Below, one piece after another: positions 55,901 to 63,905 of a DNA stretch of 64,000 bases. The notes beneath the pieces are model-generated. The model ran no database searches, was not told where the DNA came from, and saw nothing but the letters and a program-made list of their open reading frames with translations. Each line of letters begins with the position of its first letter. Within the stretch, counting starts at the first letter, position 1. A program made the position numbers and the translations under genes. The stretch is from Paragorgia papillata (taxonomy: Eukaryota; Cnidaria; Anthozoa; Scleralcyonacea; Coralliidae), in NCBI GenBank assembly GCA_035771165.1, contig JAWNZC010000117.1:1120001-1184000 (forward strand). The letters are read 5' to 3'.

Positions 55901-58707
55901 CCTTTCCTTTCCTTTCTCTTTCATTTCCTTTCCTTCCTTCCCTTCCTTCCCTTCCCTTTCCTTTCCTTCCCTTCCTTCCCTTTCCTTTATTTTCCTTCCC
56001 TTTCCTTCCCTTTCCTTCCCTTTCCTTCCCTTCCCTTTCCTTTCCTTCCCTTTCTTTTCCATTCCTTTCCTTCCCTTTCCTTTCCTTCCCTTTCCTTTCC
56101 TTCCCTTTCCTTCCCTTCCCTTTCCTTTCCTTCCCTTTCTTTTCCATCCCTTCCCTTTCCTTCCCTTTCCTTCCCTTTCCTTCCCTTTCCTTTCCTTCCC
56201 TTTCCTTCCCTTTCCTTCCCTTCCCTTTCCTTTTCTTTCTCTTTCCTATAACTCAATAGAAACATGGAAAGTGTTTTCTTTTCTTTCAGTTAAGGCTCTT
56301 TTCTCTTTCTTTTCTCGCAAAAACCAGCTCGCTGCGAGTGTTTGCATCTAATTAAAAACAACTCCCAGTGCTTCTTTTCTCGTTGTGAGTTCTTTTTAAT
56401 GAGGTACAAATACTCGAAGCAAGCTGCGAACTAGTTTCTGACGAGAAAACAAGCACTGCGAATTGTTTTTAATTAGATGCAGACACTCGTAGCGAACTAC
56501 GAGCTGGTTTTTGCGATGACTGGAAAAGAGCCTTTAGTGAAAGTAAAAATTACCCAGAAAAATTCGTCTCCTATTTAAAGCAATTCCTTTTTATGTTTTT
56601 ATAGGTGAGCCTACACTTCGCCAACCAGGTATGTGCAAAAAATAATCTAGATTCTAAAAAAAAGGGTTTCCACAAAATTTGTGATTAATTTTCACTGTGA
56701 TGAAAGGGCTCCGCTCGTAATGTCAGCATTTCGTTACAAAAATTCTCGGCAGGTTAGCAATTTTCACTCCAATGAAAGGTTCCTCAAAACGTCAGTATGC
56801 ATTTGCTTCAGCTTTGCTCTATCTAAAATACTGTCTATACGCAGTACTCTATTTTTTCAGTGAGTTTTTTTTTTCAAAGACCTCAACTCCCTGATTTGCC
56901 CATCTCTCTTCCTTATTCATTGGACTCCCTGACCAGCCCAAACTGGCCCCTTTAATAATTTACTCTGTGTAATGGCATAGGCAATTTTACTCATCAAGTG
57001 AGAACCTCTGGTGATGAAAGGGTTAAGCCGTTGACTCCCAGGCCGGCCCCTTTGCTATTTTACTCTAACTCTAGACTATTTTCTCGTCAAGTGAGAACAT
57101 TAGGGCCCGTTTACAAGGAGGACAGGGTCAAGGTTATCCCGGGTTTACCAGCAAAATTTCACAGGTAGGGTCACCCTACTGCCCGGGTCAACTTTATTAG
57201 ACGTGGTTACCGAGCACTAATAACAAGAAGGCAAGAGAGCCTGGAACTAGTAAAAAGTTGCCCAGGTAGGCGAGTTATCCCTACCAAACGCGTTTACAAG
57301 GACAAAACATAACCCAGCTACCACTGAACTCTAAGGGGGCTTTCCATTTACACGGTTAGACCGGTTAGAGCGGTCAGTGCGGTTAAATGGAACACGATTC
57401 GTTTGAGACTTAGGACGGTCAGACTGGAAAATTTGGTCCTAATCAAAAGCAAGTCCATTCTGGCCGGACTGACCGGTCTAACCTTGTCAATTGGAAAGCG
57501 CCCTAAGTAAACTGGAACGCTAACTCCATAAGTCAGCCCTATGAATGGATGAAGCCAAAAATCTTTAAATGTTAGTTTTTCTGAGTTTTGAGCTGAAATA
57601 CGTAACGCTTATTGTTTTGGAGTAATTTGTTATCGTCCCAACAAAATATATGGCAGGATGAAAATTAAGTAACTTGAAGCACGGGAGCTACCTGCAAAGG
57701 GACTGGCACTGGCTTCAAAATCCCCCCCCCCCTGAGTTATCGTTCCAGTCTTCTTATAGTTCAATGGGGTAACCCTGGTGGCGTGGTATGGTGACCCTAG
57801 CATCAGGGTTACCCTAGCGTCTTTGTAAACACGACAAACAAAAAAACACAAGAAATGTACGAGAGCTAGGGTAACCCGGATGCTAGGGTAACCTGGATGC
57901 TAGGGTGACCCTACCTCCTTGTAAACAAACACTTAGTAGTCAAAGCAAGATTCACTATATATTTTATCGAAATATTTTTTGGTTGCCATGTTGGATTTTC
58001 TCACGAAGGAAAATACCATCCTTCAAAAATAGCATAAACATTTGAGACTGAAAAAGCTAGTAGTAAGAGAAAATATTTCACAGAGTTTCACTATGTGGTG
58101 TTAACCAAGGCCTGACTTTCTCTTTTCTCGCCAAGCTTCAGAACCCCGTTCAACAACTCGTCATAAAGAAGACGAGAGAACGCTGATCATTGTGAGTGGA
58201 ACAACGGGCGCAATCCTAGGCGCGTTGATTATACTTGTGATTATCGTCTCGTGTCAAAGACGTATCCGCTATCACCGTGTGATGCGGGCTCGGGCACGGT
58301 GTCGTCAGGACCAAGATGCCTTTGCAGCGTTCATTACGTACCACCGCGATATCCGCTTTATGTTACCGTCCTACGACGAGGCCGTAAACCAACAGGATCA
58401 GGGCCGGCCTCCGACCTTCGACGAAGCGGTCGCGGACACTGATCGACCTTCTCCGAACGACCCTTCGTCTACCGAAGCGGAAGAATCTCAGTCCCTCGAT
58501 AGTCCCAATTCGATTCCAACAGAGTCGGAAAGTGTCGTAATAAACACGTCGGATGCCGAACAAGCTCTGGTACCTTCCGCCGCTGAAGGTCGTTTTTTTC
58601 CGTGGCCTTCGTATGCTGTTCGGAGGACAAGGGTTTACAACCCGAGGTGTCTACTGCCATCTGGTTCCACAGGCAGACGAAGATCAAGACGAGTGTCTGG
58701 ACAATGA
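44000..58707 (+). CDS. Sushi/CCP-domain single-pass receptor with PPxY-like tail (SUSD4/SUSD6-like)
   Basis: Seven exons, all joined in phase 1: 44000-44090 (signal peptide, MKGHSQNS...VASFHLPFCVSTG), 46154-46288 and 50912-51046 (near-identical 45-residue sushi module CTLENGKAVPLGSQGTFKF), 53053-53244 (CSSLGRL...CTSSGWSGGDVPC), 55048-55248 (CKGLES...CTIDGWIDFSSTVEC), a 24-base microexon 56605-56628 (REPTLRQP), and 58136-58707 (transmembrane helix IIVSGTTGAILGALIILVII, basic stop RRIRYHR, tail). The tail has LPSYDEAV and PPTFDEAV, resembling L/PPxY ligands of NEDD4-type WW domains as in SUSD4/SUSD6. Length is 449 residues with both copies of the duplicated exon, 404 with one. CCP modules usually bind complement or adhesion partners. 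Orthology is not established. The C-terminal frame is uncertain (see findings). Confidence 0.78.
45371..45655 (+). repeat. tRNA-derived SINE with TATAAATAAG tail
   Basis: Head: GGTGGCACAGTGGTTAGCGC (A-box) and GGGTTCAATTCC (B-box). Body: TTTCCTCCGGGTATTCCGGT, CTCCTGTAGAAACACTGGACC. Tail: CCAGTATAAATAAGATTAG followed by a C-run. The duplicate is at 50125-50408; the body matches the trimer at 3111-3445. Confidence 0.78.
46330..46942. repeat. MITE, ACC(A/G)TATTTTCTGGGCGATA termini (full copy)
   Basis: TATTTTCTGGGCGATAACCC at the left, GGGTTATCACCCAGAAAATA at the right; an inner palindrome is built on TTGTTCGGCGTTCCTTCATT and GCGGTATAT. The copy in the downstream duplicate is cut off at 51398. 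Confidence 0.85.
46955..48004. repeat. Composite MITE (GTGAAGCCTCGCTATAGCGC termini) with nested insertions
   Basis: Outer termini GTGAAGCCTCGCTATAGCG and CCGCGTTATAGTGAGGCTCCA. Inside sit two AGCCTGGTACC MITEs in tandem (47412-47621, 47631-47841) and a hairpin GCTCCCAGTACTCAGCCCAC / GTGGGAAGAGTACTGGGA. Confidence 0.78.
48030..48230. repeat. MITE, CGAAATATAGTAAGG family
   Basis: TGCTGCATAGGCAGTGTTGA, TAAGGTTTGAGTACTGCC, ...AACGTTTCGAGCGAAGGC, then the inverse arm. Duplicate at 52110-52315. Confidence 0.85.
48360..49014. repeat. TTAA-flanked MITE (piggyBac-like target site), ~655 bp
   Basis: TTAA lies immediately outside both ends (before 48360 and at 49015-49018 region). Termini GGTGGCTCCATACAG and CTGTATGGAGCCACG; the long arms also share TGAAAAATGGAAAATACAAG and AAAACACGTGCATAAA. 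The second half of the tandem duplication lacks it at the equivalent position (about 52444). Confidence 0.82.
49017..49190. repeat. Inverted array of ~20-bp GTAAGACGTTACGCTACGTT units
   Basis: Units run GGCGTAATGTCTTACAAC on the left and, inverted, GTAAGACGTTACGCTAC on the right, making a palindrome from periodic units. Related stretches: 51400-51510, 52445-52665. Confidence 0.75.
49216..52990 (+). repeat. Direct tandem segmental duplication, copy B
   Basis: Repeats copy A from 49216. Closely matching to 51398; after that it matches discontinuously (51528-52444 to 47135-48359, lacking one AGCCTGGTACC MITE and the TTAA MITE) and then a further partial repeat of the CTGAAACTGAAG...CAGTACTCA tract to about 52985. 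Confidence 0.88.
50912..51046 (+). CDS. Duplicated sushi exon (copy B) of the sushi receptor
   Basis: Encodes the same 45-residue module as 46154-46288 with one visible coding change (CGT to CAT, Arg to His, before KPQC) and a changed last base before the donor (T to G). Both exons keep AG acceptors and GTAAGT donors and are phase 1 at both ends, so one or both can be included without frame change. In a joined transcript the codon at the junction to 53053 would be Val from copy B or Phe from copy A. Confidence 0.85.
53330..53450. repeat. Hairpin element GTTTCATCAGGGGATCC / GATTCCCCTGATGAAAC
   Basis: An inverted pair bounded by ACAAC...GTTGTTGATAT; in the intron after exon 53053-53244. No other feature is apparent to 54150, apart from AT-rich sequence. 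Confidence 0.6.
54238..54853. repeat. MITE, CCTCGTCCCCAGGGCCATTT family
   Basis: Left CTCGTCCCCAGGGCCATTTG, TGGGGGCTGGCCAAGATGGC; right inverse GCCATCTTGGCCCAGCCCCC, AAATGGCCCTGGGGATGACG. Preceded by an inverted satellite-type unit (54186: GGCTAACGCCAGACGATTTT). The ~100-codon frames inside are not supported as genes. Confidence 0.82.
55283..56247 (+). repeat. 5S-rRNA-derived SINE with ~630-bp TTTCC tail
   Basis: 5S-like head: AAGTTAAGC, CCGGGTTAGTACTTGGATGG, GTGACCACTTGGGAATGACC. Body: CTAGATCTTAGCTGTGAGCC...TTGATCTGCGTCCTTCG. From 55620 to 56247 comes a polypyrimidine run of TTTCC/TTCCC/TCTTT units. It is the plus-strand relative of 1776-2205. The KGKEREG/FPFLS frames of about 200 codons are tail artefacts. 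Confidence 0.88.
56291..56535. repeat. Palindromic element just upstream of the sushi-gene microexon
   Basis: TAAGGCTCTTTTC at the left, GAAAAGAGCCTTTA at the right; internal ACCAGCTCG(C/T)..GCGAGTGT and AATTAGATGCA arms. It ends ~70 bases before the exon at 56605. Confidence 0.78.
57103..57932. repeat. ~830-bp terminal-inverted-repeat element with nested 175-bp palindrome
   Basis: Outer GTTTACAAGGAGGACAGGGT versus GGGTGACCCTACCTCCTTGT AAAC; many GGGTAACCCTGG units inside. An inner palindrome at 57333-57508 has ends GGGGGCTTTCCA and TGGAAAGCGCCC with GGTTAGACCGG inverted. Confidence 0.75.
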
Positions 58708-58980
58708 AGCTGCCAGATTAAGTGATGACGCTGCAACTGATTTAAACGAAGCTTTATCAAGAGCTGGTTTGTGTTGACTCGGGATTTTTTCTTTGTCTGG
58801 CTGGTTACAGGCAACCCAAGATTTTCATCCAATTCTATGCAAGAACTTATTGTAAATTGGTTCTAGGTTTGTAATGAGCGTTTCAAAATTTTAGTGTTTT
58901 CTTTTGTTTGGACCAGTGTAGTGGTCTGAGATTGTCACCATGTTGAGATTGTATATTGATTTGTGTAATTTTGTGTAAAT

Positions 58981-59143
58981 AATAAAGGCTTATTAACCGA
59001 GTGCGAGGTCTGTACGGGAAAGTATTTGCCTGAAGTTTTCGTACAGACCGAGCGACGAAGGAGCGAGATTTGTCCGAGAGAAACCGAGGGCAAATACTTT
59101 CCCGTACAGACCGAGAAAACGAGGTTAATAAGCCTTTTATTAT
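58981..59143. repeat. Palindrome containing the probable sushi-gene poly(A) signal
   Basis: AATAAAGGCTTATTAACCGA at the left end, GGTTAATAAGCCTTTTATT at the right; inner GTCTGTACGGGAAAGTATTT inverted. The AATAAA at 58981-58986 is ~275 bases after the stop codon at 58705-58707 and is the obvious poly(A) signal. Confidence 0.78.
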
Positions 59144-59696
59144 ATGGCTTTTGGTTTGTTTTCTTATCTGTTTTTAGTTCTACGTTTGTCTTGATCAGGT
59201 GTCGCTGTTCACCTTAGTTCTTACTTTTGAGCTTGTTCGTTTCCCTTCATGTTTACACCTCTTAGGCTTTTATTTTTTGCGCTTTTAAATAAGTTTTTAT
59301 AAAAAGAAATACTGATGTTTCAGGACGTATTATTGTTCAAAATTTTCCAACGGATATATCTAATTCGCTTTTATTTTCATTCAAGTCAACTCAGTAATTT
59401 TCCCGCCAAAACTTGCAGGTCATTAAAAATGACGTAATGCCCTCTCACAGTGCCGAGAGGGCATTACGGCTTTTTTCCGGACCTCTCAGCAACCAATCAG
59501 CGTGCCCCGTTTGGCGTAATGACCCGAAAACAAGCCCGGCCATATAATAATTAACAATTATTCACCGAAGTGGAGGTGAATGGTGCTGGATATTCGCGGC
59601 GAGGTGAATATGATATCTACACTATTCACCGACACTGAGGTGAATAATTGTTTTAGCATATAGAATGGCTATAGAAAATTGTAAAGAAACATATAC
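59144..59696. other. Gene-free spacer with two small inverted repeats
   Basis: GTAATGCCCTCTCACAGTGC / GAGAGGGCATTACGG at 59434-59475 and CAATTATTCACCGA...GAGGTGAATAATTG at 59555-59650. The second lies ~45 bases before the start codon of the next gene and may overlap its promoter. Confidence 0.55.
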
Positions 59697-59951
59697 ATGT
59701 GGACACACTACTTAATTTTGTTGACTTTTCTCGTTATTCTACTACATCAGCCTTGTTTATCAACAAAATCTCCTGCTTCGGTAAACAAAGCAAAACTGTC
59801 CGCCATTTTGTTTTACCCGCATGTGAATAGTGCAGGCTATCCCGAGCTAGAGGAAGCAATCAGATTACTTGAAAAGCACTATTCACCTGCGAGGTATATG
59901 CAGGTATAAGACAAACAAACAAATATACAAACAAACAAACAAACAAACAAA

Positions 59952-59989
<38 letters not shown>

Positions 59990-60312
59990 ACACACAAAGA
60001 CACAAAGACACACAAAGACACACATGCAAATAAATAAACAAACAAACTAATAAATAAATAAACAAACAAACAAACAAACAAACAAACAAACAAACAAACC
60101 ACCAAGACACATGCAAACAAACAAACAAACAAACAAACAAACAAACAAACACACATGCAAACAAACAAACAAACAAACAAACAAACAAACAAACAAACAA
60201 ACAAACAAACAAACAAACAAAGAGATCAACAAACAAGTTTTTCGTATACATGTAATACAAGGAAAACTATTCCCCTTTACAGAAATTCCACGTATCAACA
60301 GCGTATAGTTAA
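59697..60312 (+). CDS. Short secreted-protein gene, identity unknown
   Basis: Exon 1 (59697-59903) codes 69 residues: a clear signal peptide (MWTHYLILLTFLVILLHQPC, cleavage likely near CLS-TK), then KLSAILFYPHVNSAGYPELE and an amphipathic stretch EEAIRLLEKHYSPARYMQ. The donor CAG/GTATAAG is good. The simplest partner is the acceptor at 60282, giving exon 2 60283-60312 (KFHVSTAYS, stop) and a 78-residue protein. A second donor 8 bases earlier (GAG/GTATAT) would read NSTYQQRIVNDNEN from the same acceptor. The helix slightly recalls NPY/NPF-type peptides but there is no amidation or dibasic site; it could instead be the first exon of a longer luminal enzyme whose other exons I did not find. The intron is mostly microsatellite. 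Confidence 0.5.
59909..60230 (+). repeat. (AAAC)n / (AC)n compound microsatellite
   Basis: AAAC, AC, CAAAGACA and AAAC blocks beginning 5 bases after the donor at 59904. Frames of CLFV/KQTN repeats are artefacts. Confidence 0.95.
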
Positions 60313-60702
60313 TGATAATGAGAATGTGATTGAAATTATCAAGGTTGTAATTTATGTTGTATGTTAAAGCCGAAGGCTTACCTTTATATATATAGTTCTC
60401 ACTTCATAGAAAACAAAATCTAATAATTCTATTATTGATTAAAATGCTTTGAAAAAGTAGTATTTTTAATAACACAAGATTAATCCGACAAGGTCATGTT
60501 AATTTGTAAACAAAGTTTAATACTAGCTTTTCTCTAAATATATACTAAATTTTAGTTATCTCGTTCAGCTTGGTGTTTGTAAAATTATGTTAGTTCTTGC
60601 TGTACAAGCTGTCGTTATATGTTAATACTTAAAAAAAACGCGATTTGTTACGGTTTGACTAGTTCCCAGGCGTATAAATATCGTAAACAACCTTGGTCTG
60701 CC

Positions 60703-60790
60703 ATGTGAGTTCTGGTGGCTCAATAGTTAGAGCGTCTGCCTACTACTCGGAAGGTTGTGGGTTTGAGTCCCGTCTGGAGCTCAGAGTTTT
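60703..60790 (+). tRNA. tRNA-like gene or tRNA-derived SINE head
   Basis: GAGTTCTGGTGGCTCAATAG TTAGAGC (A-box) and GTGGGTTTGAGTCCC (B-box). TGAGTTC can pair over 7 bp with GAGCTCA, and a T-run follows at about 60786 as a Pol III terminator. The anticodon arm pairs poorly and relatives at 1395 and 32742 have the same frame, so a mobile tRNA-derived element is more likely than a decoding tRNA. Confidence 0.4.
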
Positions 60791-60966
60791 TTTAGTATTA
60801 ATGGTCAACTAAACCTTTTGAAGTTATATTTTCTTCTGAAAGGGTTATCATCTAACTTAGCAAAAGTAAAGAAAAATCTTATTTGAGTTAATAAGCACTT
60901 CAACAACTATAACGACAGCTTGTACAGCAAGAAGTAATTACATATATAACTTGAATCTACTCCTTA

Positions 60967-61495
60967 AAGGGTATTGGCAATAAAAATTAAGTTTGTCTCA
61001 TTTGAAAGAACTCGTCAAATGGTATAGGAAGACCTTTTACAATTTTTCCGTATCTTTCTTGTGTTTTGAAATATTTCGACCAAAGACAGCGTGCCGTCCG
61101 CCATCTTGGAATTATTTTCGATATGCATGTGACATCATAAGCAGGGTAAAGTGAAATTTTTATCTTTCCAACCTTATGACATTAAGAGATAGAAACTCGA
61201 TTTTGTTGCGCTATTTCCATTTTAAATTGATCCACAACATTTAAAAAGCCTTCCGTGGAAATTTGGTCACCCACGGAGTAGTTTCGTCAGGTTTACCCTG
61301 CTTGTGACATCACCAATTTCCTAGTTAATTAGACCCGATGTTACAACAAGATGGCGGACAGCACGCGGTCTTTGGTCGAAATATTTCCAAAACCAAAACA
61401 GATACGGAAAAATTATAAAAGGTCTTCTTATACCATTTGACGAGTTCTTTCAAAAGAGACAAACTTCATTTTTATTGCCAATACCCTTTAATAAA
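60967..61495. repeat. MITE of the GGGTATTGGCAATAAAAATT family
   Basis: AAAGGGTATTGGCAATAAAA at the left, TTTTATTGCCAATACCCTTT at the right. The interior closely matches 38325-38840, including GTCCGCCATCTTGGAATTAT and its inverse. Confidence 0.9.
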
Positions 61496-61734
61496 GGGAC
61501 TTTTTAATGTTTTGCAATGCCGTGTATATATAGATATGTTAAAAAACTGTTATTTTGTATAATTCCACGTTTCTAAGATGTAATGAATTAGGTGCATGGT
61601 GTATATATACATAGCCAAATAAATATGTGACTAACTGCAAAATGTATATTAATAAATAAATAAAGTGATGAGTTTGCTGTCCTACAATAATTATTCCAAC
61701 AACATAATATGAAGAGTAAAGAAACTATAGTCTT

Positions 61735-62122
61735 CAACCTCGTACCCAGGGCCATTTGTAGGGAACTGGGCCAAGATGGCGGGAACAAATGGCCCTGGTG
61801 GAGGCCAGGCTATCTCAGCCTCTGATTGGTCAAGAGCTTCTGGCGTAAATCAGACGGTTTGATTTTGTTTGTTTTTTTTTAAATTGTATTTTGACCTTGT
61901 CGGTTGTTCCTGCACACGGCACGGGAAATTATATTTTAAACCATGCAATAATTAGGTGTAATTAGGTATAATTACTGTGTAAAGAACTGAGTTCTAGTTA
62001 AAAAAATGCGCAATATACTGCGCATTTTGAGCTAGCCTCCACCAGGGCCATTTGTTCCCGCCATTTTGATTTTGGCCGCCATCTTGGCCGAGCCCCCACA
62101 AATGGCCCTGGGGACGAGGCTG
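61735..62122. repeat. MITE, CCTCGT(A/C)CCCAGGGCCATTTG family
   Basis: CAACCTCGTACCCAGGGCC...GGCCCTGGTGGAGGC and the inverse GCCTCCACCAGGGCC...GGCCCTGGGGACGAGGC. Related to 54238-54853 and 12159-12224. Confidence 0.83.
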
Positions 62123-62153
62123 CTATAGTCTTCAGTTTCGGAATCAGATCAAC

Positions 62154-62294
62154 CCTTACAAAAATTCCACATAAACGGGTTCCAAAATCACATGTGATCA
62201 CATTCGATCATTCGAAATCACATGTGAAATGTGTGATTCGACCATTCGAAATCACATGTGATCACATCCGTTCATGTGGAATTTTTGCAAGGGA
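62154..62294. repeat. Palindrome rich in AATCACATGTGATCACAT
   Basis: CTTACAAAAATTCCACAT faces ATGTGGAATTTTTGCAAG; the inside is ATCACATGTGAT units, themselves palindromic. Confidence 0.8.
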
Positions 62295-62379
62295 AATATA
62301 AGTACCATGCATCATCCCACGCTCTCAACTTGACCATGCAGCTCAGTCGGTAGATCCTCGAGTAGAGTTTTCCTCACCT

Positions 62380-62500
62380 GGCAGCCTAGTCCCATAGCAT
62401 GGGTGTCCTGTGCCCGCTTGCGTGCGGACGTGCTTTACGTGCTTACGTGCTTGCGTGCTTACGTGCGTGCTTCAGACGCGACGGGACTAGGCAGCTCACG
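62380..62500. repeat. GTGCTTACGTGCTTGC repeats within a CTAGTCCC hairpin
   Basis: GCAGCCTAGTCCCATAGC and GACGGGACTAGGCAGC bracket a short tract of GCTTRCGTGC units. Confidence 0.6.
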
Positions 62501-62662
62501 TGGTATGGTTCGTCACTCGCATGCAGTAGCACCTAATATTATTATTCCCCACCTGAGCTCGCTGTCCTACAATATTTATTCCAAATAAAGTCATGTTTAT
62601 GCGAGGGTCTCACTGCTCCTGAACGTTTGCACCTGCAAAGTGAGTTTTGCCACCCACCGCAG

Positions 62663-63385
62663 ACTTGCAATATGTCACAGTACCATCACAGTTCCATGCG
62701 GTGACTTGCAATATGTCACAGTACCATCACAGTTCCATGCGGTGACTTGCAATATGTCACAGTACCATTACAGTTCCATGCGGTGACTTGCAGTATGTCA
62801 CAGTACCATCACAGTTCCATGCGGTGACTTGCAGTATGTCACAGTACCATTACAGTTCCATGCGGTGACTTGCAGTATGTCACAGTACCATTACAGTTCC
62901 ATGCGGTGACTTGCAATATGTCACAGTACCATTACAGTTCCATGCGGTGACTTGCAGTATGTCACAGTACCATTACAGTTCCATGCGGTGACTTGCAGTA
63001 TGTCACAGTACCATCACAGTTCCATGCGGTGACTTGCAATATGTCACAGTACCATCACAGTTCCATGCGGTGACTTGCAATATGTCACAGTACCATTACA
63101 GTTCCATGCGGTGACTTGCAATATGTCACAGTACCATTACAGTTCCATGCGGTGACTTGCAATATGTCACAGTACCATTACAGTTCCATGCGGTGACTTG
63201 CAATATGTCACAGTACCATTACAGTTCCATGCGGTGACTTGCAATATGTCACAGTACCATCACAGTTCCATGCGGTGACTTGCAATATGTCACAGTACCA
63301 TCACAGTTCCATGCGGTGACTTGCAATATGTCACAGTACCATTACAGTTCCATGCGGTGACTTGCAATGTGTCACAGTACCATTA
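62663..63385 (+). repeat. 41-bp minisatellite, about 17-18 units
   Basis: Unit GACTTGCAATATGTCACAGT + ACCATCACAGTTCCATGCGGT. Variation is confined mostly to CAATATG/CAGTATG and CATCAC/CATTAC, so it looks recently homogenised. It ends about 24 bases beyond the stop codon of the minus-strand gene at 63409. Confidence 0.97.
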
Positions 63386-63408
63386 CATTTTTTTGGGGGT
63401 GGTGGGGG

Positions 63409-63621
63409 TTATCCAACGCAAACCCGTCGAGGTTTGTAGCCAGTTCCGGACTCGGCATATGTTTGAATTTGCATTTCAGCTTTATGAAATACATCATCGT
63501 AATAATGTACTACGTCTAGGAGTTTATTCGGGTACGAAGCCGTCAGTTGATACACGTCCAAGATTTCAATACCAGCTTTGCACATGGCTGACATAGCGTA
63601 TGCATCGAACAGTCGGACACG
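63409..63621 (-). CDS. Terminal exon of a gene with DxxH motif (possible SGNH/GDSL-type hydrolase)
   Basis: Reads from an acceptor (ctctttcag at 63630-63622) in phase 0 for 70 codons to TAA at 63411-63409: RVRLFDAYAMSAMCKAGIEI, then LDVYQLTASYPNKLLDVVHY, YDDVFHKAEMQIQTYAES, ending PRRVCVG. The D-V-V-H tetrad after a variable loop resembles the catalytic Asp-x-x-His of SGNH/PC-esterase folds, and the preceding FDAY...LDVY...T.SYP is protein-like rather than repeat-like. The Ser and Gly/Asn blocks would be in exons outside the window. Family assignment is tentative; existence of the exon is better supported. Confidence 0.5.
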   Translation of the reverse strand, partial: RVRLFDAYAMSAMCKAGIEILDVYQLTASYPNKLLDVVHYYDDVFHKAEMQIQTYAESGTGYKPRRVCVG

Positions 63622-63703
63622 CTGAAAGAGAATTAAAAACGAAACATGAATATTAGAGTGCCTATGTCATCCTTAGGGACTTCACATATTTATTTGAGAG
63701 AAG

Positions 63704-63905
63704 ATTTGTAATATATCTTCTCAGGCGAAAATTTCATCTTCATGGACTTTTTTGCCGTTAAAGCTGACGGAAGTGACGTCAAAAGAGGAATCTGTAAAGT
63801 GGTTTTCATATAGACAAATTCCTCTTTCGACGTCACTTCCATCAACTTTAACGGCAAAAAAATCCATGAAGATGAAATTTTCGCCTGAGAAGATATATTA
63901 CAAAT
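63704..63905. repeat. Palindromic MITE upstream of the minus-strand terminal exon
   Basis: ATTTGTAATATATCTTCTCA, GCGAAAATTTCATCTTCATG, GCCGTTAAAG, GGAAGTGACGTC and AGAGGAAT recur inverted ending ATATATTACAAAT at 63905, with a few mismatches and a ~25-base loop. Confidence 0.9.

Noticed and set aside
55478..56265. Open frames of 90-215 codons on both strands (Lys/Glu/Gly- or Phe/Pro/Leu-rich)
   Set aside because: They are translations of the TTTCC SINE tail; no splice structure or protein-like composition.
62663..63385. CRISPR-like array of 41-bp repeats
   Set aside because: No unique spacers and no cas genes; a minisatellite.
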